Shown: positions 44,687-55,872 of the stretch, one piece after another
Position numbering within the stretch: the first letter of the stretch is position 1
Layout of the letters: the number at the start of each line of letters is the position of its first letter
Origin: Pisolithus tinctorius
Taxonomy: Eukaryota; Basidiomycota; Agaricomycetes; Boletales; Pisolithaceae
DNA: 64,000 nucleotides
Assembly: GCA_024663395.1 (NCBI GenBank)
Contig: JANFAH010000044.1
Coordinates: 372,001 to 436,000, forward strand
Direction: 5' to 3'
Notes under the pieces: generated by a model
Told to the model about the DNA's origin: nothing
The model's database searches: none
The model's input: the letters and a program-made list of their open reading frames with translations, nothing else
Made by a program: the position numbers and the translations under genes

Positions 44687-45518
44687 CCAGCCTCAGTAAG
44701 CTGTGTCGATTCCATGAGAGTGTTGTTCTCTAACACTTAGACCGCAGGCAAGCTGCGGATTTCTTATGGATGTCAGCCATAATTCCTTTGCTGCTTTGTA
44801 TATTATCGACAAGGCAAGGCGGCCAACACCAAGGAGCTCCATCACAATATTGCAGCTACGTCGTTACGTCGCACCTAGCCATTTTTAACTGTACGTTCTC
44901 GTACCCGCAGAATAAAAACTGTTTGTAATCCAGTCATTGAGACTATGCCGTATCGAATTCCAGTTGACGCCGGGGTTGACATGTTGACACTCGCTCACCT
45001 ACTTCACACCCTTTCGAAGGAATACTTTCAACTTCCTCTGTGCGTCGTCATTGGGACAACTGTTCGTTTGCAATTAGTACTTTGAGGCGATCTCCGACTT
45101 GCATACGAAGGAATTTCTGACGGTTTATTCTATCGTAGTGTCATGGCTATGTTTTGAAAAGTTTATCTGTGCCTGTGATTCCGAGAAACGAGCAGGTGGC
45201 TGTGAGGCAGGTATCTATATCATTAATCGTGTACCGCACCCACTGGCTACACGTGCATGTCACCGCGGTGTCCAACCAACCAATCTGAAGGCCTAATGCT
45301 TCTTGTTCACATCATCGGTGTTGACTCGACCAAGGTTTCCGCAGTGATTCTTTATACTGGAAATTCATTCCGGACAATTACTAAAAGCCCGTGCAGAAGT
45401 TTTAGTTGAGCGCTTGCGGATGAATTTGATGAGTCTGCTATTTACATAAACTACGACGACGAGCCACCCGAACAGCGCCTTTCCATTGTCCATCGACGAC
45501 ACCAGTTAAACGATACCG
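44687..45518. other. Intergenic, no gene recognised
   Basis: No supportable coding region or repeat; presumably the 3' flank of the small gene and the promoter of the wax-synthase-like gene. Confidence 0.4.
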
Positions 45519-46836
45519 ATGTCCTGGACGTCTCTCCTGACTTTACCCACCGACATCTTCCGCGTCCCACCCGTGTCAGAGAGACTTCCATTCGATGGGT
45601 ACACACTTCTCGCGTACACATTACCTCCATGTCTTGCTTACCTTGTCGTCGCACTCTTGGTCATTCTCCCCGGAACTCGTATGCTACGTATAGCACTGTG
45701 GCCACTCATCACTCTCCTGGCTTTTCGTGCTGCCGTTTACGTAGATTTTACAGGTGGGAATCCTCAGCGGACGGTTTTGAATCTTGACTTTGCGGTATGA
45801 TACATCTTCCCCCTTCACGTCGTGTTTAGTCTGATGGACGTCATCTTTGGATCCAATTTCGGATCTGTTGATATAGCTCCTCATGTTCAGCTTCGTCATC
45901 CGCATGCTCGAATGGACACTCCAAAAGGACCCGCTCAAACGACACCTCCGACCTTCTGGTTCCTCCCCATCAACTCTCATGGATGCACTTGACCTCTCCA
46001 CCAACTTGCGTGGCGTCGGTTGGAATTGGTCCAAAAGCCTACGTTTCCCTCCTGACAAACGTCCCACTTCACGCCTATGGTTCATAATATACATCCTCCT
46101 CTCCGCTTGGTTTCACCGATTCGTTTGTGGCGTAATTCACCTTGCTGTACAAGCGTTCTCGCCCGAGACTTTCACCGTCTTAAGCGGAGGCACCATCTTT
46201 GACGCCACACTTCCCCCTCTGATCCGATACATCCGATCCAGTATCCTTTCCGTCCTCGTCGCATTTGCTATCTACGCAGTCATGCAAATGAACTATGACA
46301 TTGGTACATTCTTCGGCGTCACTGTGTTGCAGCAAGACCCTGCGCAGTGGCCCCCTGTATTCGACAAACCTTGGAAAGCAGACTCGTTGCGCGATTTTTG
46401 GGGCTATAGATGGCATCAATTGTTCAGGCGGACATTTATCGTAGTTGGTGGGTGGCCTTTGGGGTCTCTATTCGGCCATATGGGATATGTGGTTGGAACC
46501 TTCCTTGGATCGGGGATTTATCACAACATCGTGGTAGTCATGATCAATCAGAACGTCGAATGGTGGTGCATGATCCTCTCGTTCGGAATGATGGGTGTCG
46601 GCATCGTCTTCGAGCATGTGTTCATACGGATGACGGGACGGCAAGTGGGTGGGTTGATGGGGAGAGTGTGGACGATGGCTTGGTTGTTGGTGTGGGGGAG
46701 CGTCATGGTGGATGGGTTTGCGCGAGCAGGGATGTTTGCATCGGCGAGCGTGTTTGAAACTGCAGTTCCTGTAAAGGGCATCGTGGATTACTATGTGACG
46801 GGGTTCGATGGCTGGTTGAAAGCGTGCGCCTCGTAG
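45519..46836 (+). CDS. Wax synthase-like membrane O-acyltransferase
   Basis: Two exons, 45,519-45,794 and 45,877-46,836, joined in phase 0 across an 82-bp intron, giving 411 residues. Exon 1 has two hydrophobic spans (LPPCLAYLVVALLVILPG, MLRIALWPLITLLAF). Exon 2 has FSFVIRMLEWTLQKDPLK, NLRGVGWNWSKSLR, several transmembrane helices, the wax-synthase signature SLRDFWGYRWHQLFRR with the conserved His, and GSGIYHNIV with a second His. The family transfers acyl groups from acyl-CoA to alcohols or to secondary metabolites at the ER membrane; the substrate cannot be told from sequence. The giant transposon starts 185 bp after the stop. Confidence 0.85.
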
Positions 46837-47015
46837 TGACGATATTTGCTGGTATACCTTCCTTATTTGGAAACTTTAGATATTCCGGCATATTTTGGCT
46901 CGCCGAAAGGCATTCAATATAGATCGTTTCCCCGGAGTTGCAAAAACCAGCTTTGCACGCCGGTGGGAACTTTTGCAACTCTGTCCCATTTTTTATTCTT
47001 TGCACCGGCATCGCT

Positions 47016-47021
47016 CTGGCG
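47016..47021. repeat. Target-site duplication CTGGCG (left)
   Basis: CTGGCG directly precedes the left inverted repeat, and the same six bases (54,705-54,710) directly follow the right one. This is strong evidence for a single transposition event of the entire 7.68 kb. Confidence 0.85.
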
Positions 47022-47289
47022 TATGGCGTTAGATCTGCACATTTATTCCCGCGCGCGTTGCATCTGCACATTTATTCCTGCGCGTTTTGTAGCGCCACCG
47101 CGCTTTTTTCCCCAGCTGGCCGCGCTGATGTAATGCCTGTGCCGCACATTTTGTACCCTCGCCGCGTTTTGTACCCTCGCCGCATTTTGCCTTAGTTGCG
47201 TTGTAGTGTACTTTGTGCTCTACCGCATTGCCTTTGTACTTAGTTCGCTTTCAGACTTAGCAAGTTCGAGAATGCGACACAGTGTATTC
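47022..47289 (+). repeat. Left terminal inverted repeat, 268 bp
   Basis: Begins TATGGCGTTAGATCTGCACA. It contains internal direct repeats: ATCTGCACATTTATTCC twice, followed by CGCGCG or TGCGCG, and TTTTGTACCCTCGCCGC twice. These are candidate transposase binding sites. Confidence 0.9.
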
Positions 47290-47318
47290 GATGAAGGGAG
47301 GAATATATAGAAAGCTAA

Positions 47319-48358
47319 CTAGGAAAACCAGTCACTGTTAATACCTAAATCGTCTACGAGCCCTTGACAAACGTCCGTAATGAAAGTATCAGCGTACTTA
47401 AAGGCGACCCCACGCTCGAGCACCTGAAACATAAGTTTTCGACAGCCGGGAGCCATTCGACCAAACTGCATCTTGCGAAAACGCTTAACGGCGTCGAAAT
47501 ATGGCTGTGGGTTTCTTCCATCGAGGAGAAAGCGGCCCATTCCATTCCACCAAACAGCGTGCCAGTCTTCTTGACACGCTGTCGGGTTTCGGCAATCATC
47601 TGCATGAGAGAGGATAGTGGGTTCTTCGCAAGCAATAATTTTGTGGTGCTCGTCGAGCATGGCTTTCGCGTACACCACCGCAACGAATACCTTCTCACCT
47701 ATCAACCGACGATGCTCCTTGCTAATCTCCTTGAGCGGAAAGTGGAGGAGCTCCTTGAAACCGCGGGTGAAAACCTTCGGGATGTGGAAATCGCAACCTA
47801 GCCTGACAAATTCCGACGGATGATAAGCAAATCTTTCGTGCCAGACGTGAGCAATGGCAAAGCGTCGCGTGGCTCCACATCGGTACTTCTGGACGAATCC
47901 CAGCAACTCTCGGATTTCTTGGTGAGAATAGGCCTCAGCAGTACCCACATGACGTGAACTGTGGAAGTGGTCAAAGCAAAATCCACATTGAGAGGGAAAA
48001 AAAAAAGACCTACTGGCCATAGATATGATCAAGAAACAAGTCAAACGGAGCTTGCTGCTCGTCTGAGAGACAAATAGGCCGCTCGTCACAGTCTCCCTCA
48101 CACTCCCCATCACCTTTTCCATCGCTTTCATCGTCACTTTTCTCATCGGAAGACGAGCTGGTTCCAGCATGCTCAAACATTTCCTTGAAAGTGAGGGAGT
48201 GGCTACTGAGGATATCGCCATGCAACCTGTAAAGCGTATTTTCGACCTATCAAAAGATGTCAGAATGATAACATATTTTGAAACGGGGAGATACGCACAC
48301 GAAAGACATGCGTGCCATGTTGAAAGTAATAAACAGGGTGTTGAACAGGGACAGACAT
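47319..48358 (-). CDS. Transposon-borne BTB/POZ domain protein
   Basis: Exon 1 starts MSVPVQHPVYYFQHGTHVFR; intron 48,247-48,298; exon 2 VENTLYRLHGDILSSHSLTF with an acidic low-complexity insert (DEKSDDESDGKGDGECEGD); an intron after FLDHIYG; a last exon with EIRELLGFVQKYRCGATRRF, the Cys-rich HADDCRNPTACQEDW and WWNGMGRFLLDGRNPQPYFD. The last exon fits the C-terminal half of a widespread Agaricomycete BTB family. It is open throughout and stops 30 bp inside the left inverted repeat, so it travels with the element. Cargo or core gene is not decidable from one copy. Not closely related to paralogues A-D. Confidence 0.78.
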
Positions 48359-48984
48359 TCTAGAGGAATATAAACACAGTCGCAGGTGAGATGGCAGACA
48401 CAACAGGGTCGGGGCACTCCAGACTACGTCGAAGTCACGTGGTAGCACGAACTGTCACGCAGTCCGGTAATTTCCGACTTGCTCGTGCTCCGGTCACTCA
48501 GGAGGCGCCGCCTGTACGGTGGCAGGTTAAGGATATGTAGCAATTGAGCAAATCTCTCGAACGGCTGCAAAACCATACCGAACCAACCCTTTTCATAGCA
48601 TGTCATACCAGACAGTGGTCCGTTAATATTCGATATTTGTTGTAGAGCTTTCCAGGGTAGTTTAGATCTAAGAAACGGCATTGGATCCTTATACAACACC
48701 AGCAGTATTAATTACCCAGCATGTTCTAAGTCTAAGTAATATAGCATCGGATCCCCATACGATACATACCCTACATCGCTATATAAACGTCGCGTGAGCA
48801 AAGTCAATGTGGGTCCACCCGATCGTTTCACCACCATCGTATCTCTGACCAGAGGAGCGGTCCAAACACAATGCACGCGGTCCACAACTAATATGATGAA
48901 TGTGTCACGTCCCGCAAAAGGTCTATTAGCGCAGACTTGCAAACAGAACTATTCCACTTACAACTGTTACACTCTTGACTGCTA
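48359..48984. other. Unassigned DNA inside the transposon
   Basis: No gene recognised on either strand. Contains the putative promoter of the BTB gene. Two short similar words (GCATTGGATCCTTATAC and GCATCGGATCCCCATAC) occur near 48,680 and 48,745. Confidence 0.4.
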
Positions 48985-50410
48985 GGCCAGGGTACTCCCA
49001 TATATGCGGGGACAACATGAGCGGCTTATCAGGATTCGACTCATTAACCGCCAGTCGCGGGTGGAAGAACATCACCCAGATAGAATAGAACGCAACAGCG
49101 AAGAAGTGATAGGCAAGGAGGGTAGGCGAAGGGGCGATTCTGGATCGGAGTCAGTTGCGGGGGAAAGACAGCCGCAGTACGTAGACATACCCTGCAAGGA
49201 GGGAGACGGGACCACGGATACATTCACCACCACGCTCAAAATACTTGAAGCAGCCCCTCTGTAAGACAGCAAGGTTTTCATCTGTAATTTTGCCTGCATT
49301 AGTAACTCAAGATAATTCTCTTAACGGAAGGGAATGACCATCGGCACCGAATAAGTCGTACAGTGCGAAGCTGAGTATGTTGACCGTGGAGGAAAGCGGT
49401 TTGCGTGACCAGTACCAACTACTCAGTAAATTCGACATCTGGTCCCGGTTTCGAAAGTCGGCCTTGGCGAGTAGCTTCGATAAGATGACGACATCATGCA
49501 ATGCAAGTCATGCCGCCGCCAGTGAGAGGGTGACGCATATTCTACGAGTCGCCGATGAGGATTGCACCTTCTCTGGTGTACTTACCACCTTGTTCCACGG
49601 CAGGAAGAAAAAAGTTGGGCATGCGTCTGATGCGATCCTTGTCTAGCGCCTCATGGACGGCTACGTGGAGTGATGCCGGGAGGTGCAGGACGACGTCTTT
49701 GAGAACATGTCCCTTGTATCTGAGTGTCAGCACGACGTCAATTATATGAGAAAGCGCGATGTATACCTTGAGATCGTGTGGAATGGGATGCTTGACGGCT
49801 ACGAGCATACGGGTATTGTGCTTCGAAATCTGGTACATTAGCACCGGTCCGCGACCTCTCGCGAGGGCAATGGTGCCGTGTTGAAGCATTGGCAACTGGA
49901 TATCCTTGAGAATGACTCCGCAAAATTGGCTTCTTGTCGTAGACTCCCTGGAAGCCTTTCCCATGACAGTATTCCTGAAATTAGAGAAGCATCCGTCTGC
50001 AATAATGACAAGGTCCGCGAAAAAGGACTCCCCTTCTCAATGGAATTCGGCCGTGTTGCACGGACGCCAAGGACCCGCTTGGTGTGCTGGCACTCGATGA
50101 GCTCGTTCACAGTTGCTTCGATGACGTCCACTCCCGGCGCCCGCTTGGCACGCTCTCGAAGCGCCATGACAAACCGGCCGTGGTGGAAGCTGCAACCCTG
50201 CCTGCCGTCTGGGTAAGGTATGTGCACAATCTGACCAGAATGAACGACGCAGTAACCACTCACAGGTATGGCATGTATGCCTTCGAGACACGATTCAAGT
50301 CCGAGCTTCTGGAGCGCTGCTACACCTCCAGGCCCCACGATGCGGTCAGGCTCTGCTAGCGAACGCTCGAGCAATGCGATGCGGAGGGGCGATGCTCGCA
50401 GATTCGAAGT
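48985..50410 (-). pseudogene. Squalene epoxidase (ERG1-type) pseudogene carried by transposon
   Basis: Minus strand: LRIALLERSLAEPDRIVG.PGG, GYCVVHSGQIVHIPYPDGRQ, HHGRFVMALRERAKRAPGVD, then after a frameshift FFADLVIIADGCFSNFRNTV, MPNFFLPAVEQGGKYTREGA, NMRHPLTGGGMT, PLSSTVNILSFALYDLFGAD, and AYHFFAVAFYSIWVMFFHPR. These are consecutive blocks of the sterol-pathway squalene monooxygenase. Missing: the N-terminal FAD-binding GxGxxG region, four residues of the GELLQPGG motif, the Trp before NMRHP (TAG stop), and frame continuity at about 50,045 and 49,505. It cannot be functional. No introns are seen, so a processed origin is possible but not shown. Confidence 0.85.
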
Positions 50411-50563
50411 GAACTAGTGATCAATGGTCAGTATTTCAGTACTTCAGTAGTCGTCGATTCATCCATCGCCGCCAGCAGCGTCTCGTGACTTTTTCCCACA
50501 CTGCACGCCAGGTGAAACTACGCTCATCTTAGCCATTACGGTGTTCGCCTCCATCTCATCGCG
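50411..50563. promoter_or_regulatory. Likely transposase promoter region
   Basis: A 153-bp gap between the truncated 5' end of the squalene epoxidase copy and the transposase start. No TATA box; it contains CCGCCAGCAGCG-like GC-rich sequence. Role inferred from position. Confidence 0.35.
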
Positions 50564-52559
50564 ATGGAGACACTACCACGAATTATACCGCCACTCCCAC
50601 AAGTCGAGCTCTCTCCTAACCTGCTTCTGGCGCATGATGCGCTTTCCGATACTTACCAGAATGTTATCCGAGTCCTCGACCAAGAAGAAATGGACCCCCT
50701 TCGGCTCAGGTTCCATCTCGCTGCGATTGAAGGTGATGCAATCCCACTTCTCCTGGCCATTGAGCACGATCAGGTGTCATCGGACCTGGACGGATGGCTA
50801 GTGGATGTAGCGACTCACTTTGGGAATTTATTCATTGCGTTGTCGCATTACTGCGAAAATGGGCAGAATCAGTAAGTTCTCCATTCCCGTCTAGTAACTG
50901 ATATATCAACCCATTACAGGGTGGAGGACGTTTGCATACCACAGCCTATTAGTATCCTTCGTACTGGGAAGCGGGGACGTCCACGGAAAATGATTGATCT
51001 TGATTTTCTCAAGGAGGCCGTTTCAAGTTTCCGGAATATCCCACTCACGGAACTCGCACAAGTCCTAGGGGTGCACAGGAATACGCTTCGCTCGTACATG
51101 AAGCAGCACGGTGTCGAGCGCCATTATTCAGTTCTGAGCAATGCGGAACTTGATCAGCTCGTTACTGATTTCAAAGCGCGCCATCCAGAATCCGGCCTAC
51201 GCTATGTAATAGGTCACTTGCGCGGTCTAGGATATCATCTACAGTATCACCGGGTACTTCATTCTCTTCGCAGGGTTGATCGTATTGGGCAAGTCCTTCG
51301 TGATCGGCGGGTAAAGAGACGGCGCAAATACTATGCGAAGCAGCCAAATGCCATTTGGCATATCGATGGCCATCACAAGCTCATTCGATGGGGGATCGTA
51401 ATTCACGGCTTTGTAGATGGATTTTGTCGAACGGTCTGTAAAATCAGCTCGTCACGGATGGCGTTCTAACGCTTTGCTATTCACTAGGTTACAGGACTTC
51501 AAGCGAGCAACAACAACCGCTCGTCGACCGTCCTTGATTTATTCAAGCGCGCTACTGCTGAATATGGGATACCATCACGCACTAGGGGAGATCGGGGAGG
51601 CGAAAATATTGAGGTCGCTACCTACATGATAATGAAAAACGGTTCTCATCGCGCATCTTTCATGTGGGGCTCGTAAGTAGTTCAACCAATTGTGTACGTT
51701 TCAGGTAACAAATGATGATATATCAGATCAACACGCAACACACGTATTGAACGCCTGTGGGTCGAAGTCGGGACACAATTCGCCCGCCGTTGGCGGGCCT
51801 TTTTTACGCGGCTTGAAAATCATCACATGCTCGACTATCAGAACCCCAACCACTTATGGCTCTTGCACAGCCTTTTTCTCGATACTGTGAACGCCGACTG
51901 CCTCGATTTCCGGCGAGAATGGAATTGCCATCCGATCAGTGGCCCGGACACCAACAATAAGTCACCTAACGTATGTTATTGTACACGATGCAAGACATCT
52001 ACCTAATTTATTTATTTTTCAGGACCTTCGCTTCTTAGGCCAAACACAATTTGGTGTATACGGGGATGACTGTGAAGGCGTCCACCCGGACGTCATTGAT
52101 AGGTATTATGGTGTGCATGGGGAGGATCGGATACGTGAAAGATGTCATTCGGGTGCCGGCCATCCAGCCGATGAAGAGGATAGCGATGACGAAGAGCCTA
52201 CTGTAGTTAAGGCGCAAGTAGCCGAGCTGGTCAGCGCACATCAACAGCAATACGCGTATCAAGACGCTGTACACGTTCCCTCCTTCAAGACTCCATTTGT
52301 CAACCCCGAGGACGAAGTTTTTTTTTTCGAGATGTTACACGAGGTGATCCGTCAGAAAATTATTCCGGATGGGTTTCGGCTTACACCAGCAGAATGGGGA
52401 ATGGCAGATTATCCTATCTTTGAGTCAATTCAGGTGGGGAGGCGGCGGACTAAACAGCTGGACATATCGCTTGCAGGGGAGATTTGGTACGATCGGGCGT
52501 GCTTATGGGGCCAGGCCCTATTTTGTTTGACACATTTCATCGAGCACACTGTACAGTAA
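50564..52559 (+). CDS. rve-type DDE transposase
   Basis: Five exons: 50,564-50,871, 50,920-51,433, 51,488-51,672, 51,727-51,970 and 52,023-52,559, all joining in frame to give 595 residues. Residues 1-105 form a helical domain; a GKRGRPRKM basic patch (about 118-126) and a helix-turn-helix (IPLTELAQVLGVHRNTLRSY) follow. The rve/integrase fold holds D252 (AIWHIDGHHK), D309 (TRGDRGGEN) and E344 (TRIERLW), spacing D-56-D-34-E, as in IS3/retroviral-type integrases. WRAFFTRLE and FLGQTQFGVYGDD follow, then a C-terminal domain. The donor of intron 2 is GTCTGT. Apparently intact and the likely mover of the element. Confidence 0.88.
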
Positions 52560-52679
52560 CATCTTTCGAACCGGGTATAAATGTCTTGTGTTATCCATAC
52601 TGTGTGCGCCAGGTTCTGAAGTGCCCTTTGGCGGCTCGCTTTGTCAACTGTCATTCGCCCTTGCGTCGTGCCACAACCA

Positions 52680-54392
52680 ATGGCACCACGTCGCCACCAG
52701 GGTGCTGAACGACAGGGAGAGCGCTCACACGACCACCAGTCGACTTCGACCGAACACCCAATAGCCCCGCGCTCAGATCCGACGCCCCCGCCATCCTCCC
52801 AGCCTCGGTATCCAGCAACCGCGCCTACCATGTCCTCGAACACGAAGATTCAGGGCATTTTTCGCAACATCGTCGCATCGCAGAACCGCCAACTGTCGAC
52901 CAGCCTGGCGATGGGCACCGATACTCTTCCCTCGGACGCTCGCGCTGAGGCTCTGGCAACGTTTTCATCGAAGAAGCAGGCCGACTACAGGAAGCTCGCG
53001 AAAGGTCACCCTCCCGTCGACCCTACATCTGTTAAAGGTTCTCGCAAGGTGAGTGTCTATTCCTATCAAATTTTATCAACCGTAACAGCTAGTCCCACAG
53101 GGCCTTATTGGATCCAACCGTCAAGCCACGGCACCCAAGTCCAGCACAATCTTTCATGTTCAGTCTGTTGGTATAGTCGTTTGCGGAATTGATGTGCGTC
53201 TCACAAAATCGGATAGTACTAACAACTAATGATTACAACAGAAGGACGGATATCTGAAGAATCCGATGGCTCCCTCTGGCAAGAGCTACTGGAGCGGTAT
53301 CCAATTAATGAGAAATCGCGGCTGTTTCGTCTCTGCTGCACCCGGCGCTGGTGGCATTCAGATCGACTCGTCATGGACACACCCCGATGTCAACAGGCAA
53401 CTTCGCCAATGGTTCCCACAGGTCTTCGATTATTTCGACAAGAATCCAAGCCGTAAAGGTAATAGATCAGCCTCGCTATCCGTGACCCCAGATTGGCGAC
53501 TCCTTACTATCAACCACCGCTCATTCTCGATCGTCGAAGTCGCTCAACCTAACGGATCCACCCTTTATGAGAATAAGGGTTGTGGAAAGGCACGCATTGA
53601 AGAATGCGCATTGTGGTTTGGTACGGTCACCAAAATAATTTATCCGTCATCAGGCTTACAATAATCCACAGCGAGCCGAAGGACCATTCCGGACGACATC
53701 TATGAGTTGTGGAATACCGAGCCGCTTGTCCTTGGCTCCGATAGCGAAGTAGACTCAGACGCGTCTGGAGACTCCTTCCATGGCACAGAGATTATCTGTC
53801 TGTCCGATCACAACCACGATGGCAGCGGCAGCGACATCGATGTGAAGCTCTCAAGTTCGATGATTGAGCTCGACCTGCATTGTGGAGACGATCGCATTGT
53901 TGCTAAGGTCATGGATAAAGGCAAGGGCGTTGAAAAGCACCGTCTCGTCCTGAAGACGCCCCCCCGACAATCCGGTCAGTCCTTTTATATTTTTATGCTC
54001 ATAACTACTACCGTACTGACATTCCTCCCACCAACTGTCAGGAAAGCGGTCTTGCGTTTTACGCTCGCCAATACAGTCTCCCCCTGCAGTCAAGAAGCTC
54101 AAGAATGGTACGTCTTCCATGATGTAATCCTCGTGTTTCTAACAACTTGGCGTTCGCAGCTTCATCGAAGCCGGTACCATTATTCCTCCCATCAGTATCC
54201 CCCCAGCGCAATTCACCTCAGGCTCAAATCTCATCTGCGCCAGAACACGTCAGCATCAGCGAAGACGATGTCTTGTTACGGAGACGCCATCGCCCTGATT
54301 CGCCGAATGCTGGTCCCATTGTCAACCCTTGGATTTCTGACCCTGAAACTTATACCATTCTCTCCCTGAAAGATTTTCAATCATTTCTTTAG
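52680..54392 (+). CDS. Transposon accessory protein of unknown function
   Basis: Model: 52,680-53,048, 53,242-53,620, 53,672-53,974, 54,042-54,107 and 54,160-54,392, phase-consistent throughout; one more exon in 53,100-53,167 is possible. It starts MAPRRHQGAERQGERSHDHQ and is Pro/Ser-rich. The middle reads KIQGIFRNIVASQNRQLSTS, HPDVNRQLRQWFPQVFDYFD, TPDWRLLTINHRSFSIVEVA, then an acidic stretch (GSDSEVDSDASGDS) and a C-terminus ISDPETYTILSLKDFQSFL. I recognise no domain. It begins 120 bp after the transposase stop and ends 45 bp before the right inverted repeat, so it may be a second transposition protein. Confidence 0.7.
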
Positions 54393-54436
54393 CGCGAGTT
54401 TAGTGACTTTGTTTAGACACGGTTTATACTTGGATT

Positions 54437-54704
54437 GAATACACTGTGTCGCATTCTCGAACTTGCTAAGTCTGAAAGCGAACTAAGTACAAAGGCAATG
54501 CGGTAGAGCACAAAGTACACTACAACGCAACTAAGGCAAAATGCGGCGAGGGTACAAAACGCGGCGAGGGTACAAAATGTGCGGCACAGGCATTACATCA
54601 GCGCGGCCAGCTGGGGAAAAAAGCGCGGTGGCGCTACAAAACGCGCAGGAATAAATGTGCAGATGCAACGCGCGCGGGAATAAATGTGCAGATCTAACGC
54701 CATA
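54437..54704 (-). repeat. Right terminal inverted repeat, 268 bp
   Basis: Reverse complement of 47,022-47,289; ends CAGATCTAACGCCATA followed by the CTGGCG target duplication. Confidence 0.9.
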
Positions 54705-54710
54705 CTGGCG

Positions 54711-55872
54711 CTTTTTTTTTTACTTTTATGTATGATAGCAAGTGAGCTATTGTCGAAGCATTTCTAGATTTTGCAACTCGGGCGGACGACAGCATTGATC
54801 TGGATATGAAGACTTGCGAGCACCAGCGTCAAGTGAGGAGTGCAAGTGTCGTAACTTGTGTCAGAGATTGGTTGAACGTATCCTTTGGCATCCCGCTTCC
54901 CCAGATCACAGGCACGAATCCCACGATCGGTGCCTGGGTCAGTGCTAATTAACTTCCCCGCGAACGATGAGTAAACTAAACATCCAATCGTCATTTTCTG
55001 ATATGCGGCAAATGGTGGGCGGAGATTGTGTCTTAGGATACCTAATAATTAGGTATCTTCAAGAACACCGAGCTCGCCAATGTCCACCAGTAGGTTGAAG
55101 TTAAAAGTCGAAGTGTCGCTTCTGGCGACGAGTGTGTATGTCGGTGGCATGTGGAGGTCACCACTGTCATCCTTAGTACCGACGCCTGTTCCTCACGACT
55201 CGTCGGTGGTAGGTGTAGTTTGTGCACTGTTTCACAACCTATACACCGCACCGGGCCGCTCCCATGGGTGAGTGTAGCATTTTACATACAGCCAAGGGAA
55301 TGGCCTTGCCTGTTTCTGCCTCTTAATCATCCAATGGCTGAAACATCCACAGAACCTGTCACTCAATATTCCTTGCAAAGGAGACTAATGGAGAAGACGT
55401 CGAGAGTCACTGCAGGAAATCGCCGAGCGCTTGGCTTTTCTGCTCTTTCCATGCCAGGGACATCGTGGTTCACGTTGATAGAGATGCAATATAAAAGCTT
55501 ACGGTTGCGATCTCCGATTTGATCTGAGGGTTGTCTCTGCGAACCCGCTTCAAGTTGCTTACTGATCGCCGACTCAGAGGACCCGACCGATCACAATCCG
55601 ATAATGGGGATAGGTATCCTTGCCGTCTGGTTACATTTTTGTACACAACTGACTTGTATGTTCCTATTGTTACGCACCCATCAAATGATGGGCTCCTGTT
55701 CCCTTATGTGACATTACGTTATGTCAGGACACACCGACGTGAAGGTATTCATTCTTGCTCCACCCCAAGAAATCTGCGTCCGCACGACGAAGCATGCTGG
55801 GCGCCGGCCTTGCGTACCATCGTATCCAGTCATCCACAGCACGACGTGGGTGCTTGCGGCACCCGTAAGACA
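54711..55872. other. Duplicated spacer sequence, no gene
   Basis: About 54,930-55,210 resembles the spacer that lies upstream of MFS paralogues 1 and 2 (15,420-15,780 and 40,400-40,560), in plus orientation, although the neighbouring MFS gene is on the minus strand and shows its 3' end here. This implies an inversion or the loss of another MFS copy. No coding region recognised. Confidence 0.5.

Larger units (their letters stand above)
47022..54704 (+). mobile_element. 7.68-kb DNA transposon with rve transposase and cargo
   Basis: Bounded by 268-bp inverted repeats (47,022-47,289 and 54,437-54,704) that I read as identical or almost so, with 6-bp duplications outside. Contents, left to right: a BTB gene (-), about 600 bp without genes, a decayed squalene epoxidase copy (-), a 150-bp divergent gap, a five-exon rve transposase (+) and a multi-exon accessory gene (+). 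Both outer genes stop within 30-45 bp of the repeats. The integrase-like transposase and 6-bp duplication suggest an IS3EU/Ginger-like superfamily; the assignment is inference. CpG is abundant. Confidence 0.88.

Noticed and set aside
46846..47195. Short frames next to the wax-synthase-like gene
   Set aside because: They run into the transposon inverted repeat and are explained by it.
47364..47801. Plus-strand frame opposite the transposon BTB gene
   Set aside because: It is the complement of a well-supported spliced minus-strand gene.
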